Positions 1-7,995 of a stretch of 32,808 nt of DNA are shown here, one piece after another (within the stretch, counting starts at the first letter, position 1; each line of letters begins with the position of its first letter). The notes beneath the pieces were generated by a model. The model saw nothing but the letters and a program-made list of their open reading frames with translations, was not told where the DNA came from and searched no databases. Source of the DNA: JBJEDU01 sp051872395 (GTDB lineage Bacteria > Bacillota_I > Bacilli_A > RFN20 > CAG-826); contig JBJEDU010000021.1 of assembly GCA_051872395.1 (NCBI GenBank), positions 1 through 32,808 of the forward strand, given 5' to 3'. Position numbers and translations under genes: made by a program.

Positions 1-1241
1 AAAGTTTCTTTGACCAATTTAGCGAGTTCCACTCCTCCAATAGACCCATCAGTATATGAAGAACAAAAGGCCACTTTAAAATTATTTTCTTTACACCAAT
101 TTTTAAGTGCTTCGGTTTCTTTAATAGAATCTGAATCAAAATGATTAATAGAAATTACTTGAGGAATATGATATTTGTTTATATTTTCTAAATGTTGTTT
201 TAAATTGCTAACTCCTTTTAGCAAAGCTTCAACATTTTCTTCTTCTAATGATTCATATGGTTGACCACCATGCATCTTAAGCGCGCGAATGGTCGCAACC
301 ATAACAACTAAATCTGGATGTAAATTTCCGACTCGACATTTAATATCTAAAAATTTCTCAGCGCCTAAATCCGCTCCAAAACCAGCCTCAGTAATGACAA
401 TTGGGGACAATTTTAACGCTAATTTAGTAGCGAATAAAGAATTGCAACCATGAGCAATGTTTGCAAATGGTCCACCATGAACTAAACAAGGATTACCTTC
501 TAAAGTTTGCACTAAATTTGGATTAAAAGCTTGCTTCATCAATTTATAAATAGCGTGAGAAATATTTAATTGTTTTAAGTAAATTGGATTATCATCCATA
601 TCAAAAGCGACAATAATTTTATTGACTCGATTGATAAAATCTTCTTTAGAAGTCGCTAAACAAAAGATAGCCATCAATTCACTTGCAACCGTGATGACAA
701 ATTCATCATCTCGCGGTGATACTTTCTTTTCGCTGAGATTAATGGAAATTTTTCTTAAAGCGCGATCATTCATGTCAAGTGCTCTTTTCCAAATGACTTT
801 ATTTGGATTAATATTCAATTCATTTCCTTGAAAAATATGATTATCAATAATCGCTGAAATGAGATTTATTGAACTGGTTAATGCATGCATGTCGCCTGTA
901 AAATGAAGATTAATATCTTCGCTAGGAATAATTGATGCTTTTCCTCCACCAGTCGCTCCACCTTTAATACCAAAAACTGGACCTAAAGATGGTTCACGTA
1001 AACAAAGAAGAGGTTTTTCTCCAATTCTCGCTAAACCATCAGCGAGAGCGATAGAGGTTGTGGTTTTACCTTCTCCAGCTTTCGTAGGAGTAATCGCACT
1101 TACTAACACTAATTTGCCATCTTTTTTATCTTTTAATGTCTCATTTATTTTTAAATCAATTTTTGCTTTATCTAAACCATAAGGAATGACATATTCTTCT
1201 TTTATTCCAACCTTTTTTGCAATGTCATAAATATTTTCCAT
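1..1241 (-). CDS. fhs: Formate--tetrahydrofolate ligase, 3' end cut by window
   Basis: Ligates formate to tetrahydrofolate using ATP, giving 10-formyl-THF for one-carbon metabolism (purines, formyl-Met-tRNA) in the cytosol. Translating the minus strand from the ATG at 1241 gives an open frame of about 413 residues running off the left edge; the family is usually about 555 residues, so the C-terminal quarter lies outside. Visible family motifs are the N-terminal TPTKAGEGKTTTSIALADGL nucleotide loop (about residue 50), the REPSLGPVFGIKGGATGGG segment, and FTGDMHA. A strong Shine-Dalgarno sequence GGAGGTG sits 5 bases before the ATG. It lies 81 bases downstream of miaA with a possible TATAAT box in the gap (1266-1271) and no hairpin terminator, so it may be read both from its own promoter and from the miaA side. 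Confidence 0.95.
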   Translation of the reverse strand, partial: MENIYDIAKKVGIKEEYVIPYGLDKAKIDLKINETLKDKKDGKLVLVSAITPTKAGEGKTTTSIALADGLARIGEKPLLCLREPSLGPVFGIKGGATGGGKASIIPSEDINLHFTGDMHALTSSINLISAIIDNHIFQGNELNINPNKVIWKRALDMNDRALRKISINLSEKKVSPRDDEFVITVASELMAIFCLATSKEDFINRVNKIIVAFDMDDNPIYLKQLNISHAIYKLMKQAFNPNLVQTLEGNPCLVHGGPFANIAHGCNSLFATKLALKLSPIVITEAGFGADLGAEKFLDIKCRVGNLHPDLVVMVATIRALKMHGGQPYESLEEENVEALLKGVSNLKQHLENINKYHIPQVISINHFDSDSIKETEALKNWCKENNFKVAFCSSYTDGSIGGVELAKLVKET

Positions 1242-1322
1242 CTTTATCACCTCCGGCTTTTCTTTATTATATAATAATAAATCTATTATGTTACTATTTA
1301 ATTAAAATAATTAAAAAATAGG

Positions 1323-2216
1323 TTAAATATTATCTTTGATATATTCTTTAGCAATATCTAAATTATCAAATTCTTTACAAGGTAATTGATGCTTAAAAAA
1401 TGTGATTTGTCTTTTCGCTAAATTTCTCGTTCTTTTTTGAGTCAATTCGATAGCGGTTTCAAGTGAAATTTCTTGATTTAAATATCTGATCGACTCTAAA
1501 TATCCTGCAGCCATTTTCGCTGGATTTGATAAATCATAATTTTTAATTAAATGAGATACTTCATCAATTAACCCTTCATTAAACATCATTATTGTTCTTT
1601 TATTGATATTTTCATATAATTGTTCTCTATTTGGATTTAAAAACACAAAATAGAAATCATAATCTTTATAATAAAGTTCATGTTTTTGAGAATTGATTAA
1701 ATCTGATTTATTTTCATTATTAGAAAGACAAATAGACAAACAACGAATCAATCTTCGACGGTTATTTATGTGAATATTATCTAAAGCGTCTTTGTCAATT
1801 TCTTTGATTTTATCGTATAATTCTTCATTAGTTAATGATGAATAATCTTCTTCGATTTCTTTTTTATCTTTTGAAAATTTATAATCATATAAACTACTTT
1901 TAATATATAATCCAGAGCCACCAACAATAATCGCTCCAAGATTATCTTTCATAATTTTTTCAAATTCTAAACGAAAATCTTTTTGATAATGATAAATACT
2001 ATAATCTAAATTAGGAGAAACATAACTTAATAGATGGTATTTTAAAAAATAAGGATCATTTTCTTTAATTTTCGCTGTTCCAATATTCATATCTTTATAT
2101 ATTTGATAAGCGTCCGCGTTAATAATAGGAAAAGAAGTTAAGTCATTAACATAATGGGCTAATTCAGTTTTTCCACTAGCGGTCGGACCGACAATAACAA
2201 ATACTTTCTTACGCAT
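1323..2216 (-). CDS. miaA: tRNA dimethylallyltransferase
   Basis: Transfers dimethylallyl from DMAPP to N6 of A37 in tRNAs reading UNN codons, making i6A37. The 297-residue protein is normal length. It opens with the P-loop GPTASGKTELA, followed by INADAYQIYKDMNIGTAK, GGSGLYIKS near residue 100, and the C-terminal KRTRNLAKRQITFFKHQ segment typical of MiaA. The ATG overlaps the stop of the upstream RicA-like gene by 8 bases. The Shine-Dalgarno sequence AAGGA lies inside a small palindrome at 2218-2230. The gene belongs to the miaB operon, so the enzyme that makes i6A and the one that thiolates it are encoded together. The last codon is followed by about 80 AT-rich bases before fhs. Confidence 0.97.
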   Translation of the reverse strand: MRKKVFVIVGPTASGKTELAHYVNDLTSFPIINADAYQIYKDMNIGTAKIKENDPYFLKYHLLSYVSPNLDYSIYHYQKDFRLEFEKIMKDNLGAIIVGGSGLYIKSSLYDYKFSKDKKEIEEDYSSLTNEELYDKIKEIDKDALDNIHINNRRRLIRCLSICLSNNENKSDLINSQKHELYYKDYDFYFVFLNPNREQLYENINKRTIMMFNEGLIDEVSHLIKNYDLSNPAKMAAGYLESIRYLNQEISLETAIELTQKRTRNLAKRQITFFKHQLPCKEFDNLDIAKEYIKDNI

Positions 2217-2487
2217 CTAAGGATTCCTTAATTTGATTCAATAAAGCGTAGACTTCATTTTCTACACTACTAAAATTTTTTATTAGTGGGTTATCGTTAT
2301 AAAGTTCCATTAATCGATTATATTCAATATCGTTTTTCTCTTTTTTGCTTTTAGCGATTTGTTTTTTTAATAATGAAATTTGTTCATCATTTTCAATTAA
2401 TTGCTTCAAACGAAAATATTCTTTCACTAAAGGTTCTTCATATATTTGTTCTTTTAATTTTAAAGTCAACTTTTTAATTTTATTCAT
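2209..2487 (-). CDS. ricA: YlbF/YmcA-family protein, RicA-like, short form
   Basis: A 92-residue, highly charged and probably all-helical protein of the YlbF/YmcA family. In Bacillus subtilis YmcA (RicA) joins YlbF (RicF) and YaaT (RicT) in a complex that directs RNase Y to certain mRNAs, and its gene follows miaB, exactly as here. The assignment rests on that gene order, on the nearby rny and ymdB, and on the family-like helix pattern (EPLVKEYFRLKQLIENDE, then the NPLIKNFSS stretch). It starts with GGAGAA before an ATG that overlaps the miaB stop by 8 bases. It is clearly shorter than B. subtilis YmcA (about 140 residues) and has no cysteine, so it could not itself supply the thiolate ligand reported for the RicAFT iron-sulfur clusters. 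It could instead be a generic YlbF-family protein. Confidence 0.75.
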   Translation of the reverse strand: MNKIKKLTLKLKEQIYEEPLVKEYFRLKQLIENDEQISLLKKQIAKSKKEKNDIEYNRLMELYNDNPLIKNFSSVENEVYALLNQIKESLDA

Positions 2488-3919
2488 TGACTAATTCTCC
2501 TAACAATGAATAAGTATGAGATTCTTTTATTTTGACTTTAACAATTTGTCCCACTAAAGAGATATCTCCTTCAAAATGGACTAATTTATTATTTTCAGTA
2601 TAACCTGATAATTTATTATTATCAGTTTTCGAATATCCATCAACTAAAACATCGTAAGTATGACCGACCATACTATTGCTAGAATTCGATATGCTCACTT
2701 CTAAAGCATTGACAAGTTTCATAAATCGGCGAGATTTTTCTTTATAAGGAACATTATCTTCCATTCTCGCTGCTGGTGTTCCTTTTCTTGGCGAATAGAT
2801 AAAAGTAAACGCTGAGTCATATTGAACTTTGTTCACTAAATCAATGGTATCTAAAAATTGTTCTTCACTTTCATTTGGAAAACCAACAATAATATCGGTT
2901 GATAAATTCAATGAAGGAATCTTTTCTTTCATATATTTCACGAGGTCGAGATATTGTTCTTTAGTATATCTTCTACCCATTTTCTTTAATATTTCATTAT
3001 TGCCAGATTGAACTGGAAGATGAATAAATTTCATGATGTTGTCATATTTTGCAATGACATCAACCATCTTTTTAGAAAAATCCCAAGGATGAGATGTCGT
3101 AAATCGTAAACGAGGAATATTGAGTTTTGCTACTGCTTCTAATAGATCAGCGAAATCTTTTCCTTCATCAAGATCTTTACCATAAGCATTAACATTTTGT
3201 CCTAATAAGGTAATTTCTTTATAACCTTGGTCAATTAAAGTTTGACACTCTTTAATAACTTCATTAAATTTACGGCTTCTTTCTTTTCCGCGAGTATAAG
3301 GAACAATACAATATGTACAAAATTTATTACATCCATATATGACATTAACGAATGCTTTATATCGATTGCTACGACTCACTCTATCATCTTCAATAACTTC
3401 GCCTTGTTTAGATTCCACAGCGATAATTCTTTCGTTATTTTTACTAACGTCATATAAATAATTAACTAAATTATGTAGTTCATGAGTGCCAAGATAAAGT
3501 TTGACATATGGGAAAGTATTCAAGATAAAATCTAATATTTCGGGTTGTTCAATCATACAACCAGTAATGGCAATTATTAAATTTTTATTTTTTAAATAAA
3601 GATTTTTTAAATTACCAATTTCGCCATATACTTTATCTTCAGCGTTTTCTCTTACTGCGCATGTATTGATAATAATAATATCAGCGTCTTTTTCTTCATC
3701 GACTTTTAAAGCAGATAAAGATAATAATTGCCCGAGCATATATTCTTCATCGCGGACATTTGCTTGACAACCATAAGTTCTAATAAATACTTTTTTATCT
3801 TTGATAAAATCGAGATGTTCTTTCGAATAAGAGGCGGCATTATAAACAAATTCAGTATTTTCTTTTTTACGATTACTAGCTTTTAATAAATCTGGTGTAT
3901 TAATAATTTTTGTTTTCAT
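2480..3919 (-). CDS. miaB: tRNA-2-methylthio-N6-dimethylallyladenosine synthase
   Basis: Radical-SAM methylthiotransferase that converts i6A37 to ms2i6A37 in tRNA. The 479-residue protein has the three domains in order. The N-terminal UPF0004/MTTase domain carries C51 (TYGCQAN), C87 and C121, which bind the auxiliary [4Fe-4S] cluster. The radical-SAM core has CNKFCTYC (C197, C201, C204). A C-terminal TRAM domain (MVGHTYDVLVDG onward) binds tRNA. The roughly 40-residue N-terminal extension before the MTTase domain is common in Firmicutes MiaB. GGAGGAAGCATTT precedes the ATG. It lies 12 bases after ymdB and overlaps the RicA-like gene, so it is co-transcribed from the rny side. It depends on Fe-S supply, which the SUF genes at 25.5-30.1 kb could provide. 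Confidence 0.97.
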   Translation of the reverse strand: MKTKIINTPDLLKASNRKKENTEFVYNAASYSKEHLDFIKDKKVFIRTYGCQANVRDEEYMLGQLLSLSALKVDEEKDADIIIINTCAVRENAEDKVYGEIGNLKNLYLKNKNLIIAITGCMIEQPEILDFILNTFPYVKLYLGTHELHNLVNYLYDVSKNNERIIAVESKQGEVIEDDRVSRSNRYKAFVNVIYGCNKFCTYCIVPYTRGKERSRKFNEVIKECQTLIDQGYKEITLLGQNVNAYGKDLDEGKDFADLLEAVAKLNIPRLRFTTSHPWDFSKKMVDVIAKYDNIMKFIHLPVQSGNNEILKKMGRRYTKEQYLDLVKYMKEKIPSLNLSTDIIVGFPNESEEQFLDTIDLVNKVQYDSAFTFIYSPRKGTPAARMEDNVPYKEKSRRFMKLVNALEVSISNSSNSMVGHTYDVLVDGYSKTDNNKLSGYTENNKLVHFEGDISLVGQIVKVKIKESHTYSLLGELVNE

Positions 3920-3931
3920 AAATGCTTCCTC

Positions 3932-4720
3932 CTATTCTCTAAATTGGATAGTGTCAATACTCAAAGCTTTTCCACTTACAACATCAAATTCCATAATTAC
4001 GGCATTAAATATCCCTTTTCCTTCATCAGGTGGGGCAATTTTAATTTGATCGCCATAAATATTTCTTTTAACAACCATTTCTTTGTCAAATCCTAAGACA
4101 CCATCTTTAAATCCAGTCATTCCAACATCAGAAATAAAGGCTGTGCCTTTTTCTAAAATGGTCGCATCGTTAGTTTGCACATGAGTATGAGTTCCAATAA
4201 CTGCGCTGACAATACCATCTAAAGCATGAGCGATACATTGTTTTTCTCCAGTTGCTTCAGCGTGTAAATCAACAATATGAATATTGACTCTTTCTTCATC
4301 ATCTTCAATATTTTCTAAGATGGAATAATAAGGACTTTTAATTGATGATTCATTATTCATAAAAGCGCTACCAAGAACATTAGTAACCTTAATTAAAATG
4401 CCATCAATTTCAAAAGTCGCACTTCCAACACCTGGGAAATCTTCAACGATGTTAATTGGACGAATAAGTCTATCGACTTTATCAATATATGATTTGATTT
4501 CTTTTTTTGAATTGTAGTGATTACCTAAGGTAATAACATCAATACCATAATCCACTAATTCGTTATAATGCCTTTCAATTAAACCTTTACCATGAGTGAC
4601 ATTTTCCCCATTAGCGATAACAAAATCAACACCATATTTTGAAACATAAAATGGTAATTTTTCTTTTACTAATCGACGGCCAATCTTACCGACAATATCT
4701 CCAATAAATAATATTTTCAA
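3932..4720 (-). CDS. ymdB: YmdB-family metallophosphoesterase (2',3'-cyclic nucleotide phosphodiesterase), TTG start
   Basis: A 262-residue member of the TIGR00282/YmdB calcineurin-like phosphoesterase family. The B. subtilis enzyme has a di-iron centre, hydrolyses 2',3'-cAMP and affects biofilm genes. Metal-site motifs are visible: GDIVG at the N terminus, ANGENVTHGKG, GNHYNS, DLHAEATGEK, and IGTHTHVQTNDA with the paired histidines. Alignment to the family start (M-x-ILFIGDIVG) places the initiator at a TTG codon at 4718-4720. No ATG fits, and the Shine-Dalgarno sequence is weak (GAAAG), so expression may depend on coupling with rny, whose stop is 11 bases upstream. The rny-ymdB-miaB order matches Bacillus. 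It may act on cyclic phosphate ends from RNA decay, but that link is inferred. Confidence 0.93.
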   Translation of the reverse strand: MKILFIGDIVGKIGRRLVKEKLPFYVSKYGVDFVIANGENVTHGKGLIERHYNELVDYGIDVITLGNHYNSKKEIKSYIDKVDRLIRPINIVEDFPGVGSATFEIDGILIKVTNVLGSAFMNNESSIKSPYYSILENIEDDEERVNIHIVDLHAEATGEKQCIAHALDGIVSAVIGTHTHVQTNDATILEKGTAFISDVGMTGFKDGVLGFDKEMVVKRNIYGDQIKIAPPDEGKGIFNAVIMEFDVVSGKALSIDTIQFRE

Positions 4721-4731
4721 AATAAATCTTT

Positions 4732-6306
4732 CTATTTCGCGGTTTCAATCGCGCGATATTCACGAATGACTGAAACTTTAATTTGACCTGGATAAGTCAT
4801 TTCATTTTCGATTCTTTCTCTGATTTCACGAGCTAATTTAAAAGCACCGACATCATCGATTTTATCTGGAATGACCATAACACGGAGTTCTCTACCAGAT
4901 TGCATTGCATAGCTTTGATAAACTCCATCATAGGAATTACAAATTTCTTCTAATTTTTCAATTCTTTGAATATAGTTTTCTAAAATTTCACTTCTCGCTC
5001 CTGGTCTAGCAGCAGAAAGTGTATCTGCCGCTTGAACGATATTAGAAATAACAAATTTAGCAGGGACATCACCATGGTGAGATTCAATCGCGTTAATAAC
5101 AACCTCTGGTTCACCATATTTTTTCGCTAAACGAACACCAATTTCAACATGGCTTCCATCCATTTCGAAATCGCAAGATTTACCAATATCATGTAATAAA
5201 CCTGCTCGTTTTGCTAAATTTTGATCTAAGCCAAGTTCAGCGGCCATAATACCTGAAAGATACGCTACTTCTAAAGAATGTTCCAAAGCATTTTGACCAT
5301 ATGAAGTACGATATTTTAATCTTCCAACATAGTCTAATAATTCTTTGTTAATTTTTGGTAAGCCAAGTTTAAATGCAACATCTAAACCAGCTTTATGAAT
5401 GGATTCGTTGACTTCATTGCGACATTTTTCAACAATTTCTTCAATTCTTCCTGGTTGAATTCTTCCATCTTTAATCAAAGATTCTAATGCTTGACGAGCA
5501 ATTTCTCTTCTAATTGGATCAAAGCAAGAAACAGTAATAACTTCAGGGGTGTCATCAATAATTAAATCGACACCTAGTAATTGTTCGAGGGTACGAATGT
5601 TTCTTCCTTCTCTACCAATGATTCTTCCTTTCATTTCATCGTTAGGAAGGCTGACGACACTGACAGTTCTTTCAGTCGTCACTTCTTGAGCGCATCGAGT
5701 CAAGGCTAAACCAAGTAATTCTTGAGCTTTTTGATCACACATTTCTTTCGCTTCATCTTCTTTGTTTTTAATATAAACCGCGATTTCTTTTGAAATTTTT
5801 GATTCAATACGATTAAACAATTCATCTTTAGCTTCTTGTGTAGACATTTGTGCCACTTTTTCAAGTTCAGAAATGATGGAATCAATCTTTTGTTGTAAGA
5901 CAACTTCTTTCTTATCGAGTTCTTTATTTCTTCGATTTAATAATTCTTGTCGATCTTCTAAAGATTGTTCTTTGCTAATTAAAGCATTGTCACGACGATC
6001 AATGTTTTGTTCTCTTTGAAATAATTTGTTTTCTTGTTGAGCAATTTCTTGTTTCTTTTCTTTAATTTCTCTGTCAGCTTCTTGCTTCATTTCAGCGACA
6101 GTTTGTTTACCATCCAATTGTGCATTTTTAATAATATGGTCAGATTTAATTTCTGCTTCTCTTATTGTTTTTGCTGCGCGTTTTTTGGCATCTTGGTATT
6201 TAAAAATAGGAACCAAAAAGACTAAAAAACCACCAACGATTAAACCAAGAATAGCACAAAGAATAGGTAAAAAGATGTTTAAAAATACATCAGATAAAAT
6301 AATCAT
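4732..6306 (-). CDS. rny: Ribonuclease Y
   Basis: Membrane-anchored endoribonuclease that initiates bulk mRNA decay in Firmicutes. The 524 residues show the standard plan: a transmembrane anchor (about residues 7-33), a long charged coiled coil (about 37-200), a KH RNA-binding domain with GREG at 231-234, and an HD catalytic domain with the LLHDIG motif (H372-D373) followed by the EVVINAIESHHGD histidines. Length equals that of B. subtilis RNase Y (about 520). AAAGGAAAACACA precedes the ATG. It is first in the rny-ymdB-miaB-ricA-miaA unit, has its own promoter, and has a roughly 145-base leader with a stem-loop beside the ribosome binding site, which may allow control at the RNA level. Confidence 0.98.
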   Translation of the reverse strand: MIILSDVFLNIFLPILCAILGLIVGGFLVFLVPIFKYQDAKKRAAKTIREAEIKSDHIIKNAQLDGKQTVAEMKQEADREIKEKKQEIAQQENKLFQREQNIDRRDNALISKEQSLEDRQELLNRRNKELDKKEVVLQQKIDSIISELEKVAQMSTQEAKDELFNRIESKISKEIAVYIKNKEDEAKEMCDQKAQELLGLALTRCAQEVTTERTVSVVSLPNDEMKGRIIGREGRNIRTLEQLLGVDLIIDDTPEVITVSCFDPIRREIARQALESLIKDGRIQPGRIEEIVEKCRNEVNESIHKAGLDVAFKLGLPKINKELLDYVGRLKYRTSYGQNALEHSLEVAYLSGIMAAELGLDQNLAKRAGLLHDIGKSCDFEMDGSHVEIGVRLAKKYGEPEVVINAIESHHGDVPAKFVISNIVQAADTLSAARPGARSEILENYIQRIEKLEEICNSYDGVYQSYAMQSGRELRVMVIPDKIDDVGAFKLAREIRERIENEMTYPGQIKVSVIREYRAIETAK

Positions 6307-6315
6307 TGTGTTTTC

Positions 6316-6337
6316 CTTTCTATAAAAGCCTTTATAG
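6316..6337 (-). promoter_or_regulatory. Inverted repeat beside the rny ribosome binding site
   Basis: In the rny mRNA leader, CTATAAA and TTTATAG form a 7-base inverted repeat with a 4-base loop, ending just before the AAAGGA ribosome binding site. It is AT-rich and so only modestly stable. It could tune ribosome access, but function is inferred only from position. Confidence 0.35.
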
Positions 6338-6456
6338 GCATAAATTACCTTATATCCTTATCGTGTATTATGGATATGTATTATATGTAACGATTTTTAA
6401 TCGATAACCATTTCTCGTTAAAGAAATATATATAGGTAAGTGCTTTGCACAATTTA

Positions 6457-6486
6457 ATTATATCAAAGAATAAACAAAATAAACAA
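6457..6486 (-). promoter_or_regulatory. Sigma-A-type promoter of rny
   Basis: On the minus strand, TTGTTT (6481-6486) and TATAAT (6457-6462) are separated by 18 bases, giving transcription from about 6450 and a leader of roughly 145 bases before rny. A perfect -10 box just after the mgsA terminator makes this the likely start of the rny unit. Confidence 0.6.
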
Positions 6487-6499
6487 TACTTATATAAAA

Positions 6500-6537
6500 T
6501 ATAAAATCGCACTTCTTCTCATCAAGTAGTGCGATTA
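6500..6537 (-). terminator. Rho-independent terminator after mgsA
   Basis: Reading leftward from the mgsA stop, a stem of about 12 bases (AATCGCACT paired with AGTGCGATT plus a mismatch-containing extension) has an 8-base loop and is followed by TTTTATATTTTATA. It separates the recA-mgsA transcript from the rny promoter. Confidence 0.8.
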
Positions 6538-6544
6538 TTAAAGA

Positions 6545-6934
6545 CTATAAATGTTGTTTTAAAAGCGAAGAATTTATGAAATAATCAGCGCTTATTTTAT
6601 TCGTTGCTATCGGCTTATCATAAACCACAGCAATACGAAGAAGAGCTTTAACATCTGGATCATGCGGCAATGATTCTAATGGATCCCAAAAGAATATCAC
6701 CATATCAATGAGTCCTTCAGCGATATGCGCACCAATTTGTTGGTCGCCCCCTAAAGGACCAGATAAATATTGTTTAACTTTTAATCCAGTTGCTTTACTG
6801 ACTAATCCAGCAGTATGACCAGTTCCACATAAATCAAAATGTGACAATATTTCTTGATGTTCTTTAGCCCAATTTATCATCTCTTCCTTTTTATGATCGT
6901 GGGCAATTAACGCAATTGTAAATTGTTTACTCAT
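6545..6934 (-). CDS. mgsA: Methylglyoxal synthase
   Basis: Converts dihydroxyacetone phosphate to methylglyoxal and phosphate, a bypass that relieves sugar-phosphate and phosphate stress. The 129-residue protein is slightly shorter than the E. coli enzyme (152) but covers the fold. Visible motifs are ALIAHDHKKEEM (His early in the chain), the phosphate-binding GTGHTA, GPLGGDQQIGA with the catalytic Asp, and FFWDPLESLPHDPDVKALLR with the active-site His and Asp. The ATG overlaps the recA stop by 8 bases, with GAGG just upstream. It is the last gene of the leftward unit and is followed by a clear hairpin terminator. In Bacillus mgsA sits elsewhere (near dapB and bshA), so coupling to recA is a local arrangement. 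Confidence 0.96.
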   Translation of the reverse strand: MSKQFTIALIAHDHKKEEMINWAKEHQEILSHFDLCGTGHTAGLVSKATGLKVKQYLSGPLGGDQQIGAHIAEGLIDMVIFFWDPLESLPHDPDVKALLRIAVVYDKPIATNKISADYFINSSLLKQHL

Positions 6935-7913
6935 TTCTAGCCTCTTTAATTTTTGAAATCAATTCATCCATCATTCCATCAGCGTGTTCGATATAATCTT
7001 TGACATTGTCTCGACCTTGTCCAATTTTGTTTCCATTATATTCAAACCAACTACCTGCTTTATTGATAATACCCTTTTCAACCGCTAAAGCGAGAATTTC
7101 ACCACTTTTAGAAATTCCTTTACCATAGATAATATCAATTTCACATTGTTTAAATGGAGGACTAACTTTGTTTTTAACAATTTTAATTCGACATGTATTA
7201 CCAACGATATCAGAGCCGCTTTTGATCGCATCAACTCGACGAATATCGATTCTTACTGAAGCATAAAACTTCAACGCTTTACCACCAGGAGTGGTTTCTG
7301 GATTTCCATACATAACTCCAACTTTTTCTCTAAGTTGGTTAATAAAAATAACCGCACAATCGGCTTTATTTAATAATCCTGCTAATTTTCTCATTGCTTT
7401 GGACATTAATCTTGCTTGTAAGCCGACTGAAGAATCACTCATTTCACCATCAAGTTCGGCTTGAGGAACGAGGGCAGCGACACTATCAACAACAATGAGT
7501 TGGATTGAATTAGATTGAGCGAGCATTTGAACAATTTCTAATGCTTGTTCACCTGAATCAGGTTGAGAAAGAATTAAATCATCAATTTTTACACCTAATT
7601 TTTTAGCGTAAACTGGGTCAATCGCATGTTCAGCATCAATGAAAGCCGCTCTACCACCCTTCTTTTGACATTCAGCAATCGCGTGTAAAGCTAAAGTAGT
7701 TTTGCCACTACTTTCTGGTCCATAAATTTCAATGATTCTTCCTTTTGGATAACCACCAATACCTAAAGCGTCATCAAGAAGAAGTGAACCACTTGGAATG
7801 ACGTCAACATCTAAAGCAGGACGGTCACCAAGCCTCATAATAGAACCTTTTCCATATATTCTTTCGATTTCTTTTAAGGTTTCTTCTAATGTTTTTGTTT
7901 CGTTTTTAGTCAT
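6927..7913 (-). CDS. recA: Recombinase RecA
   Basis: DNA-dependent ATPase that forms the strand-exchange filament and activates LexA-type self-cleavage. The 328 residues carry the Walker A GPESSGKTT (about residues 65-73), FIDAEHAIDPVYAKKLGV, the Walker B region LIVVDSVAALVP, loop L1 around SDSSVGLQARLMSKAMRKL, and the FINQLREKVGVMYGNPETTPGG loop. It is somewhat shorter than E. coli RecA (353) because the acidic C-terminal tail is reduced. The only good Shine-Dalgarno sequence is 25 bases before the ATG with a tiny hairpin between. No closer ATG, GTG or TTG start exists in frame, so 7913 is kept. I recognise no DinR/LexA box upstream. Confidence 0.98.
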   Translation of the reverse strand: MTKNETKTLEETLKEIERIYGKGSIMRLGDRPALDVDVIPSGSLLLDDALGIGGYPKGRIIEIYGPESSGKTTLALHAIAECQKKGGRAAFIDAEHAIDPVYAKKLGVKIDDLILSQPDSGEQALEIVQMLAQSNSIQLIVVDSVAALVPQAELDGEMSDSSVGLQARLMSKAMRKLAGLLNKADCAVIFINQLREKVGVMYGNPETTPGGKALKFYASVRIDIRRVDAIKSGSDIVGNTCRIKIVKNKVSPPFKQCEIDIIYGKGISKSGEILALAVEKGIINKAGSWFEYNGNKIGQGRDNVKDYIEHADGMMDELISKIKEARNE

Positions 7914-7945
7914 ATTTTTTTTATTCTTTCGAATATTTCTCCTTT
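7914..7945 (-). promoter_or_regulatory. recA translation start region with hairpin between SD and ATG
   Basis: The minus strand reads AAAGGAG, then TATTC-GAAA-GAATA (a 5-base-pair stem with a GAAA tetraloop), then eight A and T before the ATG. Linear spacing from Shine-Dalgarno to start is about 25 bases; folding out the 14-base hairpin leaves about 11. This may set recA translation efficiency. Confidence 0.4.
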
Positions 7946-7995
7946 CAGGGAATTACTCCACTAATATTTATATAGGGCAAAAAATTTGATTTTGA

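Noticed and set aside
7914..7995. SOS (LexA/DinR) box before recA
   Set aside because: No GAAC-N4-GTTC pattern; the TATTC-GAAA-GAATA repeat is better explained as a hairpin.
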